Source: Methanospirillum stamsii
GTDB lineage: Archaea; Halobacteriota; Methanomicrobia; Methanomicrobiales; Methanospirillaceae
Direction: 5' to 3'
Length of the DNA: 64,000 bases
Assembly (NCBI RefSeq): GCF_003173335.1
Contig: NZ_QGMZ01000006.1
Location: 62,001-126,000, forward strand
A program made the translations under genes and the position numbers. This document shows, one piece after another, positions 51,802-60,691 of this stretch; the first letter of the stretch is position 1; each line of letters begins with the position of its first letter. The notes under the pieces were generated by a model. That model was not told where the DNA came from, ran no database searches, and saw only the letters and a list, made by a program, of their open reading frames with translations.

Positions 51802-53145
51802 TTACTGAGCAGGAAAAAATCCAATCGTAAGTATTGTTGAGTCATCACTCATGGGATTGTCACCGGTCCATTGTTTTACTTCGTCATTGAGAAGAGTAAC
51901 CACTTCTTCCGGTCTTAAAAAGGGGTGCTGACCTAATTTTTCAACCACCTGCGAAACACCATAGAGATCCTCGAAGCGCTCAGCTTCTGTAACTCCGTCA
52001 CTGACAATGGTGAGCAGATCACCTGGGTTTAAGGTAATCTTTTGGGAAACATAGGATTCATCTTCTATAATTCCTGCAGGAAGATTCCCGTCTGATTCAA
52101 GAACCCGGGCACCTGACGGAGTAATAATAAACGGAGGAGGATGTCCTGCATTACAAAAAATTACTTCTCCGGTGTCTGAATTGATATGGCCCACAATCAG
52201 GGTGATAAACTGTTTGCTATCACCATCTTCAAGGAAGGAGCGGTTTATCTCACTGACCAGGGCACAGGGATCACGGGTCTCACGAAGTTTTGACCTGAGA
52301 ACCATCCTCGTTGATGACATGAGAAGCGCTGCAGGGACTCCTTTTCCGGATACATCACCCAGGGCAAAGTAAAGACCTCCATCATCAAGTTCAAGATAAT
52401 CGTACAGATCTCCACCGATATATGATGCAGGAATGAGTGATGCAGCAAGTTTCAGGTTCTTCCATTCAAAGGTTTTTCCAGGGAGAGAGCCCAGTTGAAT
52501 CTGCCGTGCAGCCTGCATCTCTCCTTCCATCCGGTAAGATTTATGGGTGTTTTCAGCTTCTATTCTCAGATTATTAATGATAAACACGAAGATAATCAGA
52601 CCAGCTATCGTTGGGAGAAAGACATCCAGTATTCCTTCCAGTACCTCACCAGGCATGAGGACTTCAGGCCGGATTCCTTTTTCTCCGATACTGAACTGAA
52701 TAATTCCTATCAGGATGCCAAGAAGAAATACATGAGGTATCCGGATTAATTCATTCTTATTCCATTGCCTGAACAATCCGCCGATTATACCGGAAAGCAG
52801 AGTTATCAGGCATCCGGAGGGTTCTAACGGATGACCTGTCACAACCTGAAGCAGCATTCCAAAGATACCGGCTAAAAAACCGCTCATAACCCCTGCAATC
52901 AATCCGGCAATAACCGGGCCGAGAACCTGAATACTAAAAAAATAGGGGCCTATCTCAACTCCGGTCATAATCCCGTATACATAGAAAAGACCCCCGATAA
53001 GCCCCATGAAAAGGACTGAAAACCGGGAAAACTTTCTCGTTACGAAAACACTGGCGTACCGTGTTCGGGTTAGGAAATATGCAATAAGAGAGATAACCGC
53101 TACGCCATCACAGAGCTGTACAAGACGTTCCAGTTCAAAAACCAT
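51802..53145 (-). CDS. RsbU-type PP2C phosphatase with membrane domain
   Basis: The 447-residue protein has an N-terminal ~200-residue membrane domain of the LytS/5TM-like type (AYFLTRTRYASVFVTRK, GLIAGVMSGFLAGIFGMLLQ). A linker helix (EGEMQAARQIQLGSLPGKTF) leads to the SpoIIE/PP2C catalytic domain with GGDLYDYLELDDGGLYFALG, DVSGKGVPAALLMSS, CNAGHPPPFII and VSDGVTEAERFEDLYG, so the metal-binding acidic residues are present. It would dephosphorylate a serine/threonine-phosphorylated regulator in response to a membrane signal. No anti-sigma-like partner is adjacent. GAGGGATCA precedes the ATG. Confidence 0.85.
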   Translation of the reverse strand: MVFELERLVQLCDGVAVISLIAYFLTRTRYASVFVTRKFSRFSVLFMGLIGGLFYVYGIMTGVEIGPYFFSIQVLGPVIAGLIAGVMSGFLAGIFGMLLQVVTGHPLEPSGCLITLLSGIIGGLFRQWNKNELIRIPHVFLLGILIGIIQFSIGEKGIRPEVLMPGEVLEGILDVFLPTIAGLIIFVFIINNLRIEAENTHKSYRMEGEMQAARQIQLGSLPGKTFEWKNLKLAASLIPASYIGGDLYDYLELDDGGLYFALGDVSGKGVPAALLMSSTRMVLRSKLRETRDPCALVSEINRSFLEDGDSKQFITLIVGHINSDTGEVIFCNAGHPPPFIITPSGARVLESDGNLPAGIIEDESYVSQKITLNPGDLLTIVSDGVTEAERFEDLYGVSQVVEKLGQHPFLRPEEVVTLLNDEVKQWTGDNPMSDDSTILTIGFFPAQ

Positions 53146-53495
53146 TGATCCCTCTTTTTAAAAATCCGCCGTCAAGAATCCAATCAGAAGAGAGATTCAT
53201 GAGATACACGATACCAATCAACTCACTCAGCCCTGCCCTGGGACCTGACCTGATATGAAAGTTAAGAGATGTAAGGATATATAAGAATGGTGATAATTCA
53301 CTTCCGGTTTTGCTTTTCTTTTCTATGGGTGGATCTTTATTGGGATTTTTCAGAATTTTGTTAAGGGAAAAAGCGTTCAAATATCTTTTTTTAGGTGAGG
53401 AGAATCTGGCACAGGGGATTTTAAATGAATAACCTGTACAATTAAATATCTGCATGTGGATTACTGCTACGAGGATATCCGAGGGAGAATAGATA
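53146..53495. other. Divergent promoter region
   Basis: A 350-base gap between divergent genes, A/T-rich. GGATATATAAGAATGG (about 53275-53290) contains a TATA-like box. A minus-strand frame of 137 codons here overlaps the dehydrogenase start and has no ribosome binding site or recognisable product. Confidence 0.35.
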
Positions 53496-54659
53496 ATGGT
53501 TGATGTATCATTTGAACTTCGAAAATTCGTATCTCCCGAATTTATCATCGGAGTAGATGCACGAAAACTTGCCGGGAGATATGCAAAAAACCTTGGTGCA
53601 AGTCATGTGTTCCTCGTGACCGGGAACAATCTTATTCGTGCCGGATGGGTCCGTGATGTCATTGAAAGTCTTGATTCCGAAGGAATTCGCCATACCCTGT
53701 TTGCTGACATAACACCAAACCCCCGCGATTTTGAGGTTATGAACGGGGCAAAACTCTATAAAGAGGCTGGTTGTGATGCAGTTGTTGCACTTGGAGGCGG
53801 AAGCCCGCTAGACTGTGCAAAAGGTATCGGGATTGTTGCATCAAATGACCAGCATATCCTGGAATTTGAAGGGGTGGATAATGTCATCATTCCGGCTCCT
53901 CCGCTTATATGTATTCCGACGACTGCCGGATCAGCAGCTGATGTATCACAATTTGCCATTATTACCGATACCGCAAGAAAGGTTAAGATTGCAATTATCA
54001 GTAAGAAGATTGTTCCGGACATCTCCCTTATTGACCCGGTTCCACTAACTTCACTAACAGCAGAACTTACCGCACATACCGGTATGGACGCCCTGGTTCA
54101 CAGTATTGAAGCATATGTCTCAAATGCTTCTTCTCCGGTTACTGACATCCAGGCACTTGAATCAATCCGTTTAATTAGCGCATATCTTCCCCTTGCATAC
54201 CATAATCCGGACAATATCGGTTATCGGTATAAAACAATGCTCGGAAGCCTTCTTGCAGGTCTTGCTTTTTCAAATGCAAGTCTTGGGGCAGTGCATGCAA
54301 TGGCTCACAGTCTTGGCGGGCTATCAGATCTTCCGCATGGAGAGTGTAATGCACTTCTTCTTGAGTCCGTGATAGATTTTAATTTTGAGGTTTGTCCACA
54401 GAGATATGAAACAATTGCCGGTGCAATGAACATTGATTGCCAGTCTCATCAGGAGTCACAGATAAAACAAATGTTATTACATGCTCTTCAAAAACTAAGA
54501 GTAGAACTGGGCATTACTGAACGACTCGGCGACCTTGGCGTTACCAGGGAAAACCTATCAGATCTTGCAAAATCAGCAATGAAAGATCCCTGTCTGGCAA
54601 CTAATCCACGTAAACCAACATTATCAGATCTGGAAAAAATATATGAAAAAGCACTCTGA
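53496..54659 (+). CDS. Iron-containing alcohol dehydrogenase
   Basis: The 387-residue protein belongs to the type III (Fe-ADH) family. The N-terminal Rossmann-like part has VVALGGGSPLDCAKGIGIV (nucleotide binding) and CIPTTAGSAADVSQFAII; the C-terminal helical half holds metal ligands in LTAHTGMDALVHSIEAYVSN and GAVHAMAHSLGGLSDLPHGECN. It would interconvert an aldehyde or ketone and an alcohol with NAD(P). Some Methanomicrobiales can oxidise secondary alcohols, but usually with other enzyme types, so the substrate is open. GGGAGAATAGATA precedes the start. Its 3' end overlaps the next gene by 17 bases. Confidence 0.85.
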   Translation: MVDVSFELRKFVSPEFIIGVDARKLAGRYAKNLGASHVFLVTGNNLIRAGWVRDVIESLDSEGIRHTLFADITPNPRDFEVMNGAKLYKEAGCDAVVALGGGSPLDCAKGIGIVASNDQHILEFEGVDNVIIPAPPLICIPTTAGSAADVSQFAIITDTARKVKIAIISKKIVPDISLIDPVPLTSLTAELTAHTGMDALVHSIEAYVSNASSPVTDIQALESIRLISAYLPLAYHNPDNIGYRYKTMLGSLLAGLAFSNASLGAVHAMAHSLGGLSDLPHGECNALLLESVIDFNFEVCPQRYETIAGAMNIDCQSHQESQIKQMLLHALQKLRVELGITERLGDLGVTRENLSDLAKSAMKDPCLATNPRKPTLSDLEKIYEKAL

Positions 54660-55530
54660 AGATGCTCCCGACTGGGAAGATCAACGGATGAAGATAATCG
54701 GCCTTGGAGAGTCTTCTATCCGGAAAAGTTACTACCCTGAACTTCAGCAGCGGCTCAATGAACTGGAAAAAACAAACAGTGACCTCCTTGATGCAATTGA
54801 AGAGATCCAGGAGAAAGAGTTTGAAATCCGGCAGAATTATGAAGAACTGAGAAGTATCCAGGCTGCTCTTAATATGGCAAGGAAGAAACTGAATACGCTT
54901 AATACCTTCACCTTCCAGGACATTCAGAGTGCTTTGTTTTCCCTGAACGGTTTTTTAACCCTTACCCAGGAGCTTGTAACAGGTGATGACGAAAAAAATT
55001 ATCTGGATAAGTCCCTGGAGCAGATGCAGAAGATGGAACGAGTTCTCCATTTAGCCAGGCAGTATCAGAATATGGGGCTTCATCCCCCAAAATGGCAAAA
55101 TGTCATGGAAGTATACGTATACGCGGCATCCCACCTGGATATTTCATATTATGATCGGGATATCCGTCTTGAAGGTCTGGAATTATTTGCCGATCCCCTT
55201 CTTGAAGACGCCATTTTTTACCTTCTTGAAAATATTATTTACCACAGTGGTCATGCAACAAAATACCGTTTCTGGTATGAAACAACAGATTCCGGACTGA
55301 CTCTTATTTTAGAGGATAATGGGACGGGTATTCCGGATGACAGAAAAGAGAACATATTTAACCGGGGAACCGGACTTGTCGGAGGGTCCGGACTCTTTTT
55401 GGTCCGGGAGATCCTTTCAATAACCGACATACAGATATCGGAAAAGGGAGAGTATTCAAAAGGAGCACGTTTTGAAATATCTGCTCCTCCATCAGGATTC
55501 CGGATCCTGGAAAAGAATGAGAATTTATGA
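54643..55530 (+). CDS. Soluble His-less kinase-like protein with HATPase domain
   Basis: The 295-residue protein has an N-terminal coiled coil (YYPELQQRLNELEKTNSDLL, EIQEKEFEIRQNYEELRSIQ), a dimerisation helix reading TFTFQDIQSALFSL, and a HATPase_c domain with an N-box-like FYLLENIIYHS and G1 box EDNGTGIP, and GGSGLFLVREIL. In place of the usual TRHDI histidine it has Gln92, so autophosphorylation is unlikely. The sequence GLELFADPLLEDAIFYLL is closely paralleled in the sensor at 10883 (GLNIFADPLLEKVFYNLA), showing common ancestry. It overlaps the iron-ADH gene and may report that enzyme's metabolic state or regulate it. The 3' end overlaps mntP by six bases. Confidence 0.8.
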   Translation: MKKHSEDAPDWEDQRMKIIGLGESSIRKSYYPELQQRLNELEKTNSDLLDAIEEIQEKEFEIRQNYEELRSIQAALNMARKKLNTLNTFTFQDIQSALFSLNGFLTLTQELVTGDDEKNYLDKSLEQMQKMERVLHLARQYQNMGLHPPKWQNVMEVYVYAASHLDISYYDRDIRLEGLELFADPLLEDAIFYLLENIIYHSGHATKYRFWYETTDSGLTLILEDNGTGIPDDRKENIFNRGTGLVGGSGLFLVREILSITDIQISEKGEYSKGARFEISAPPSGFRILEKNENL

Positions 55531-56079
55531 ATGCTCTAATAGTATTTTGATTCCGATAAGAATAAGAATTAATCCGCCAAGGATATCTACTCTTTTTCCA
55601 AGGATATGCCCTAGTTTTCCTCCGGTGTAAATCCCAAATACTGACATCACACCTGAAACAATACCGATGATTACTGCAGGGATAACCGGAATGATCTCCA
55701 GAAAGGCAAATCCGATGCCTACTGCCAGAGCATCAATACTGGTCGCAATGGAGAGGGTGATTATTGCGAGGATATGAAAGACATCCGGAGATTCTTCTTC
55801 TCCATCCTTTATCCCTTCAATTACCATCTTTCCTCCAATTATAAAAAGAAGACCAGATGCAACCCAATTGTCATAGGCATTGATAATTTCAGCAAAGCCA
55901 CTTCCAAGGAACCACCCAAGTAAAGTCATGCCACACTGAAAACCTCCAAAAAAGAGGGCCAGTATTGCTGCAGCACGTAACCGGGATGTCTTCTGATGTG
56001 CCCCTGCCGCAAAAGAGACTGCAAGGCAATCCATTGCAAGTCCGATTCCAATGAGGAATGACGTGATAAAAAGTTCCAT
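55525..56079 (-). CDS. mntP: Manganese efflux pump MntP
   Basis: The 184-residue protein has six membrane segments in two similar halves (DUF204): LIGIGLAMDCLAVSFAAG and TLSIATSIDALAVGIGFAF carry the paired conserved aspartates. MntP exports manganese and protects from metal stress. There is no clear riboswitch in front. The ATG follows an A/T-rich tract (AATATTAATCC) and may be leaderless. Confidence 0.85.
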   Translation of the reverse strand: MELFITSFLIGIGLAMDCLAVSFAAGAHQKTSRLRAAAILALFFGGFQCGMTLLGWFLGSGFAEIINAYDNWVASGLLFIIGGKMVIEGIKDGEEESPDVFHILAIITLSIATSIDALAVGIGFAFLEIIPVIPAVIIGIVSGVMSVFGIYTGGKLGHILGKRVDILGGLILILIGIKILLEHS

Positions 56080-56175
56080 GCTGTGGATTAATATTATAGC
56101 CAGTGAGGTTAGAATATTTTGATATTGGGTTTTTGAAAACCCCTTTTAATTCAGGCTTTGATAGGAAACATCTCA

Positions 56176-56865
56176 TCAAAAACTTGTAATATTATATTTT
56201 ATGGAGGTCATTCTCACAAGGACGGTCAAAGCCATACAGGCAATAAAACCGCTTGGATATGGGAGATTAAGCACCCAGGAGATGACATAGGCACATGCTC
56301 CGGCAAATGATGCTAATGCATAAAACTGGCTTGGACGAAATACCTCGGGAATTTGTGCAAACAGAATGTCCCTGAGGACTCCCCCGAAAGAGGCGGTAAT
56401 AATGCCCATAATTGGAGCGATTACCGGAGGAATCCCCGATGTTAACGCATACAGGGTTCCCAGATATGCCCACATGCCAAGAGCAAATGAATCGATCAAC
56501 GCAAATGATCCGGACGTGCCAAACATCAGTCTGATAACCGGCTGGATGATACCGGATGAGTGGGATGAATCTGATTGATTACTTTTTGTGGAGATTGGTA
56601 TCAGGAGAATCCCGATAATTCCAACGATAAAAATACTTGTTAGATAAATGGGATCCTGAAGCCAGAAGAGAGGATATCTGCCAAGAAGCAGATCCCTGAT
56701 GGTTCCACCTCCGACTGCTACAATGGCGGCTATTACCAGGGCACCAAAATAGTCAAGCCCGTGTCTTCGTGCATCATAGACACCTGTGGATGCAGATAGA
56801 ATTATTGCAATCCATTGTATAACGGCCTGGAAAAGAAGCAATAAGTCATCAAATTCAGGTTCCAT
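56176..56865 (-). CDS. TRIC-type (UPF0126) cation channel family protein
   Basis: The 229-residue protein has about seven membrane segments and the duplicated UPF0126 pattern: SASTGVYDARRHGLDYFGAL, AVGGGTIRDLLLGRYPLFW, then MGIITASFGGVLRDILFAQI in the second half. Prokaryotic TRIC homologues form potassium-permeable trimers. The function in methanogens is not known. Its start codon lies 38 bases before the 3' end of a secreted Cache protein gene on the same strand. Confidence 0.8.
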   Translation of the reverse strand: MEPEFDDLLLLFQAVIQWIAIILSASTGVYDARRHGLDYFGALVIAAIVAVGGGTIRDLLLGRYPLFWLQDPIYLTSIFIVGIIGILLIPISTKSNQSDSSHSSGIIQPVIRLMFGTSGSFALIDSFALGMWAYLGTLYALTSGIPPVIAPIMGIITASFGGVLRDILFAQIPEVFRPSQFYALASFAGACAYVISWVLNLPYPSGFIACMALTVLVRMTSIKYNITSF

Positions 56866-56902
56866 TCATCCGTTTTTGTGGTCCAAAAAAATGTTCACTG
56901 GT

Positions 56903-57463
56903 TTAAAAAGTCAGGTTAGGAAGAGTTACATTCTCCCCATAAATTCCGGATCCAAGCCACCAGGCATCATCAACTTTTTCAACATACCCCAGTTTCTTTT
57001 CAATGGTGTTATTGTGAGCAGGGTTTACATAATAAAAAACTACAAAACCGGTGTTATTAACTGCAGTATCCCGGAGATTTTTAATGAATAATCCACCTGC
57101 AGCATCTTCTTCCATGAGCCGGCTTTTTCCGATAAGTTCTGTTTGTAATGGATGTGCAATCGTCACTCCATCAAAATCATATGCATAGATATACAGGTTT
57201 CCTCTGAAAAATGAACCATTTCTGTCACTAAATTCTGCTAATGCTTCCTCCCGGGGAGTTGCCTTTGAATATGCGACGGCCTCTTTTACAAATGAGACCA
57301 TTTCAGAGACCGGATCAGGTGAAAGAGAGACATTTTGTGAATCGTTCATAAGAGGTAATTCTGTATGAGCAGGAAGAACAGAATCTGTTCCATTCACATC
57401 TGCTGATGCTGTCAGAATGAGAAAACTAGAAAAAATAAAGAAGATGAGGATTGCTTTTATCAT
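56903..57463 (-). CDS. Secreted single-Cache domain protein
   Basis: The 186-residue protein has a signal peptide (LIFFIFSSFLILTASA) and a single Cache-type domain (~50-180): VSFVKEAVAYSKATPREEAL, NLYIYAYDFDGVTIAHPLQT, LGYVEKVDDAWWLGSGIYGE. Standalone Cache proteins bind small ligands such as short acids or amines outside the cell. There is no membrane helix after the leader and no signalling domain, so it must act as a free ligand binder or through a partner. The sensors in this window also use Cache or CHASE inputs. Confidence 0.8.
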   Translation of the reverse strand: MIKAILIFFIFSSFLILTASADVNGTDSVLPAHTELPLMNDSQNVSLSPDPVSEMVSFVKEAVAYSKATPREEALAEFSDRNGSFFRGNLYIYAYDFDGVTIAHPLQTELIGKSRLMEEDAAGGLFIKNLRDTAVNNTGFVVFYYVNPAHNNTIEKKLGYVEKVDDAWWLGSGIYGENVTLPNLTF

Positions 57464-57562
57464 GCACTAGTATTATAGCTCACATTACTTTTGTATATCG
57501 GTAATACAGAATTTTTTTATCCGGACTCACAGCCTTAATCGTTTTCGGCGAACAAATGATAC

Positions 57563-58210
57563 ATGATGACGGATATCAAACAGGGGGAACCGGATCAGGA
57601 TACGGGAAAGGAAAAGGAAAAGAAACTTACAAAGCCGCCTTTTTACCTTCCGGAGTTCGAAGCAGCATACCGGTATATTGTTGATGATTATGATGTCAAG
57701 CCCCGTGATATTGCAATTTTCATCCCCTGTGCGGTCAGAAAACCCTATAGTACAAGTCCCAGTCACCGGATAATGAGAAAGATTATCGAAGAAGTGCTTC
57801 AGCCTGATACCTACCATATTGTGATATTTGGAACCTGTGGAATTGTTCCTTCAGAACTGGAGACGATGTATCCTTTTGCACATTACCAGTATATGCTGGG
57901 AAAGGTTAAAGATAAAAAGATCCAGGATGATTTTCTTCGTATCGAAACCGACCGGGTTGCCGGATATTTAACGAAAACAAAAAACACCTATAAGAGACGG
58001 ATTGCATATTGCATCGGCCCGTTTCGTGAATCACTCATCAGGGGGTCTCAAAAATCAGGAGTAATAATCGACAGTATTCTTCCAGGCCAGGATGTTATTG
58101 ACAAAGTCATGGAACTTGACTGTCCTTTTCAGGAAGGAAGTCTGAATATGGATGAATACCTTCTCGAATTTTACCAGGGACTTATCAGGATGAGAGATTC
58201 ACTGAATTGA
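57563..58210 (+). CDS. DUF5591 protein (archaeosine synthase-related)
   Basis: The 215-residue protein contains the DUF5591 signature IFIPCAVRKPYSTSPSHRIM with Cys and His, then HIVIFGTCGIVPSELETMYP and GYLTKTKNTYKRRIAYCIGP. DUF5591 is the catalytic-type domain found in archaeosine synthase ArcS, which converts preQ0-tRNA to archaeosine or its precursor. Here it stands alone without PUA or TGT-like domains. Start is the first of two adjacent ATGs; no ribosome binding site is seen. It may be a tRNA-modification enzyme or a divergent relative. Confidence 0.7.
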   Translation: MMTDIKQGEPDQDTGKEKEKKLTKPPFYLPEFEAAYRYIVDDYDVKPRDIAIFIPCAVRKPYSTSPSHRIMRKIIEEVLQPDTYHIVIFGTCGIVPSELETMYPFAHYQYMLGKVKDKKIQDDFLRIETDRVAGYLTKTKNTYKRRIAYCIGPFRESLIRGSQKSGVIIDSILPGQDVIDKVMELDCPFQEGSLNMDEYLLEFYQGLIRMRDSLN

Positions 58211-58257
58211 CCAGGATAGTCACATTAGAATCACGAAACCGAAAAAAAGGTTTTTTA

Positions 58258-60147
58258 TTATTCTTCAAGGGTGGAGATATCTCCCGGATCCACACCCATC
58301 TCCTTTGCTTTGAGAACTCTCCTCATAATCTTCCCGCTCCGGGTTTTGGGAAGTTTGTCCATGAATTCTATTCCTGAAGGCATGGCAATCGGACCGATGG
58401 TCATCCTGACATGATAGATGAGTTCTGATATCAGTTTCTGGCTGGGTTCATAACCCTGACAGAGGACAACGAAGGCTTTTACTGCCTGTCCTTTCATGTC
58501 ATCCGGAACACCGATGACTGCTGCTTCTGCAATGGCTTCATGTGCCACAAGTGCTGATTCCACCTCTGCAGTCCCGAGATTATGTCCGGCCACAATGATG
58601 ATGTCATCAGATCTTCCAAGGACCATGATATACCCATCTTCATCACGGACAGCGAGATCTCCCACGGTATACCAGTGATTGATCTGGTTCCAGTACTGTA
58701 AGTACCGCTCTTTATTTTTGTGAACGGTTCTCATCATGGAGGGCCAGGGTTCCTTTATGACTAAAAGGCCACCCTGTCCGGCAGGAACCGGTTTGCCCTC
58801 TTTATCAACAACATCCGCCACGACTCCAGGGATTGGAACCCCGGCAAACCCGGGCTTCATGGGCTGGCCGAGAGGGGTTGTTATCATGTGTATTCCGGTC
58901 TCAGTCTGCCACCAGGTATCAAGTATCGGGCATTGATTCTTACCGATGACCCGGTAGTACCACTCAAATGCCTCCGGATTTAAGGGTTCACCGACTGAAC
59001 CGATGATCCGGAGTGAACTCAGGTTGTACTTATTTGGCCATTCTTCTCCGACCCTCATGAACATCCTGATGGCGGTAGGTGCAGTGTAGAATATGGTAAC
59101 ACCAAATTCTTCGATTATCTTCCACCAGACTCCGGGATCAGGATAGTCAAGGGTTGTCTCGGTTATTACCACCGTTGCACCCACAGACAGAGGACCATAC
59201 ACAATGTAACTATGTCCGGTGATCCATCCGGTGTCTGCCGTACACCAGTGGACGTCATTCTCCTTTAAATCAAAGATATATTTACTGGTGTAATGTGTTC
59301 CGACAAGATACCCTCCGGTAGTATGCACAATTCCTTTTGGCTGACCGGTTGTCCCGCTGGTATAGAGGATAAACAGGGGATCTTCACTGTCCATCTCTTC
59401 CGGAGGACATTCTTCACTTACTCCTTCCTGAATTGCGTAAAAATCCACTTCCATTTCAGAGTAGAGTTCAACCGGACAGCGTTCCCTGCTCAGCACCACA
59501 ATTTTTTCTACACTTGGGGCATTCTTTACCGCTTCATCAACAATGCTCCGGAGTGGTATGAACTTTCCACGTCTTATGCCAACATCTGCGGTGATTACCA
59601 CCTTTGCATCCGCATCACGAATTCTGGTATGGAGAGCTTCTGCTCCAAATCCGGCAAAGACGATTGAGTGTACTGCACCAATCCGGGTACAGGCAAGCAT
59701 TGCTATGACGTGCTCCGGAACTAAGGGCATGTACAGACACACACAATCTCCCTTTTTGACACCAAGGTTTTTCAAAGCATTGGCAAACCGCATTACTGCA
59801 CGGTATAACTGTCGGTATGTGTAGATCTCTTCTTTTCCCCGTTCACCTTTCCAGATGAGTGCAAGCTTATTTCGTCTTCCGTTCTTTACATGCCGGTCCA
59901 GACAATTTGCAGAGACATTGAGTTTTCCCCCACAAAACCAGCGGGCTTGTGGCCATTCCCAATCCCGGATCTTATCCCAGGGTTTTATCCAGTCCAATTC
60001 CCTGGCTTTTTTTGCCCAAAATCCATCCGGGTCGGATAAAAATTCTGCATAAGCCTTTTTGTAATCGCCGAGTGCAGAATTCGCCTGATATGAGGGATCC
60101 GGAATGTATGTTTTTTTGTCCAGTTTGACATCGAAGTTTTCAGCCAT
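58258..60147 (-). CDS. acs: Acetyl-CoA synthetase, AMP-forming
   Basis: The 629-residue protein matches Acs: FILYTSGTTGQPKGIVHTTG (P-loop), DTWWQTETGIHMITTP, YTVGDLAVRDEDGYIMVLGR, SDDIIIVAGHNLGTAEVES, and the C-terminal KTRSGKIMRRVLK with the catalytic, acetylation-prone lysine. It activates acetate to acetyl-CoA at the cost of two phosphates, providing carbon for growth in methanogens that need acetate. Start at 60147 (MAENFDVKLDKK) is favoured by GGTG upstream and family N-termini; an ATG eight codons earlier is possible. The promoter carries a three-copy TGATCA motif. Confidence 0.9.
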   Translation of the reverse strand: MAENFDVKLDKKTYIPDPSYQANSALGDYKKAYAEFLSDPDGFWAKKARELDWIKPWDKIRDWEWPQARWFCGGKLNVSANCLDRHVKNGRRNKLALIWKGERGKEEIYTYRQLYRAVMRFANALKNLGVKKGDCVCLYMPLVPEHVIAMLACTRIGAVHSIVFAGFGAEALHTRIRDADAKVVITADVGIRRGKFIPLRSIVDEAVKNAPSVEKIVVLSRERCPVELYSEMEVDFYAIQEGVSEECPPEEMDSEDPLFILYTSGTTGQPKGIVHTTGGYLVGTHYTSKYIFDLKENDVHWCTADTGWITGHSYIVYGPLSVGATVVITETTLDYPDPGVWWKIIEEFGVTIFYTAPTAIRMFMRVGEEWPNKYNLSSLRIIGSVGEPLNPEAFEWYYRVIGKNQCPILDTWWQTETGIHMITTPLGQPMKPGFAGVPIPGVVADVVDKEGKPVPAGQGGLLVIKEPWPSMMRTVHKNKERYLQYWNQINHWYTVGDLAVRDEDGYIMVLGRSDDIIIVAGHNLGTAEVESALVAHEAIAEAAVIGVPDDMKGQAVKAFVVLCQGYEPSQKLISELIYHVRMTIGPIAMPSGIEFMDKLPKTRSGKIMRRVLKAKEMGVDPGDISTLEE

Positions 60148-60226
60148 TGTAGCACCATTGTGGGTTTTCATACAGATTGCTATCCGGACATGGATACCAA
60201 TCCCTTCCAGATTCCTGGAGAGGTCA

Positions 60227-60252
60227 TGATCAGACTGCTGATCACATGATCA
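60227..60252 (-). promoter_or_regulatory. Three TGATCA sites in the acs promoter
   Basis: The palindrome TGATCA occurs at 60227, 60239 and 60247. A TATA-like box (TAATATTTAAAA, minus strand, about 60269-60280) lies just upstream, so the expected transcription start falls within or next to the repeats. This suggests a repressor or activator operator controlling acs. Confidence 0.5.
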
Positions 60253-60691
60253 ATCGTGTAGAATTTAATTTTAAATATTATTGCATATGTAGTACAAATA
60301 TGTTGATCATAAAGAGGGCTGATTAACTCATTGTTTCAGAGTAAAAAGAACAAAATTATTCGTTGAAAAATTTACTGCTGAAAAATATTCTCTCATCATG
60401 ATATTTTCTCTTTACATCCCGATTCATCTTCGCGCAATGTACAACATTACCGATGCACCAAATTAACCATCCTTAATGAGAAAGAATTTTTTATTTCCGG
60501 ACAATAATGGAGATATTTTTTCATATCCGATCGTTCCGGGGGTAATCTTTCGAAGCTGGAGGTTCTCCCGCCTATGACCGAAACTCATATATTCTCTTAA
60601 TAGGATTTACTCACACAGACAATACTTCTTATTCCCTTATCCTCATGAATCATGTAATACGATAAAACAGGCTACCCCGGAGTTGTCATGC
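60253..60691. other. Remaining acs/sensor divergent intergenic region
   Basis: A/T-rich with no gene. A plus-strand TATA-like box (CATATATTC, about 60587) may drive the CHASE4 sensor gene. Confidence 0.35.

Noticed and set aside
53135-53548. 137-codon minus-strand frame before the alcohol dehydrogenase
   Set aside because: It covers the promoter and start of a well-supported gene and has no recognisable protein features.
60540-60580. Possible tRNA T-arm like sequence (ctttcgaagctggaggttc)
   Set aside because: No acceptor stem, anticodon arm or full cloverleaf can be formed around it.
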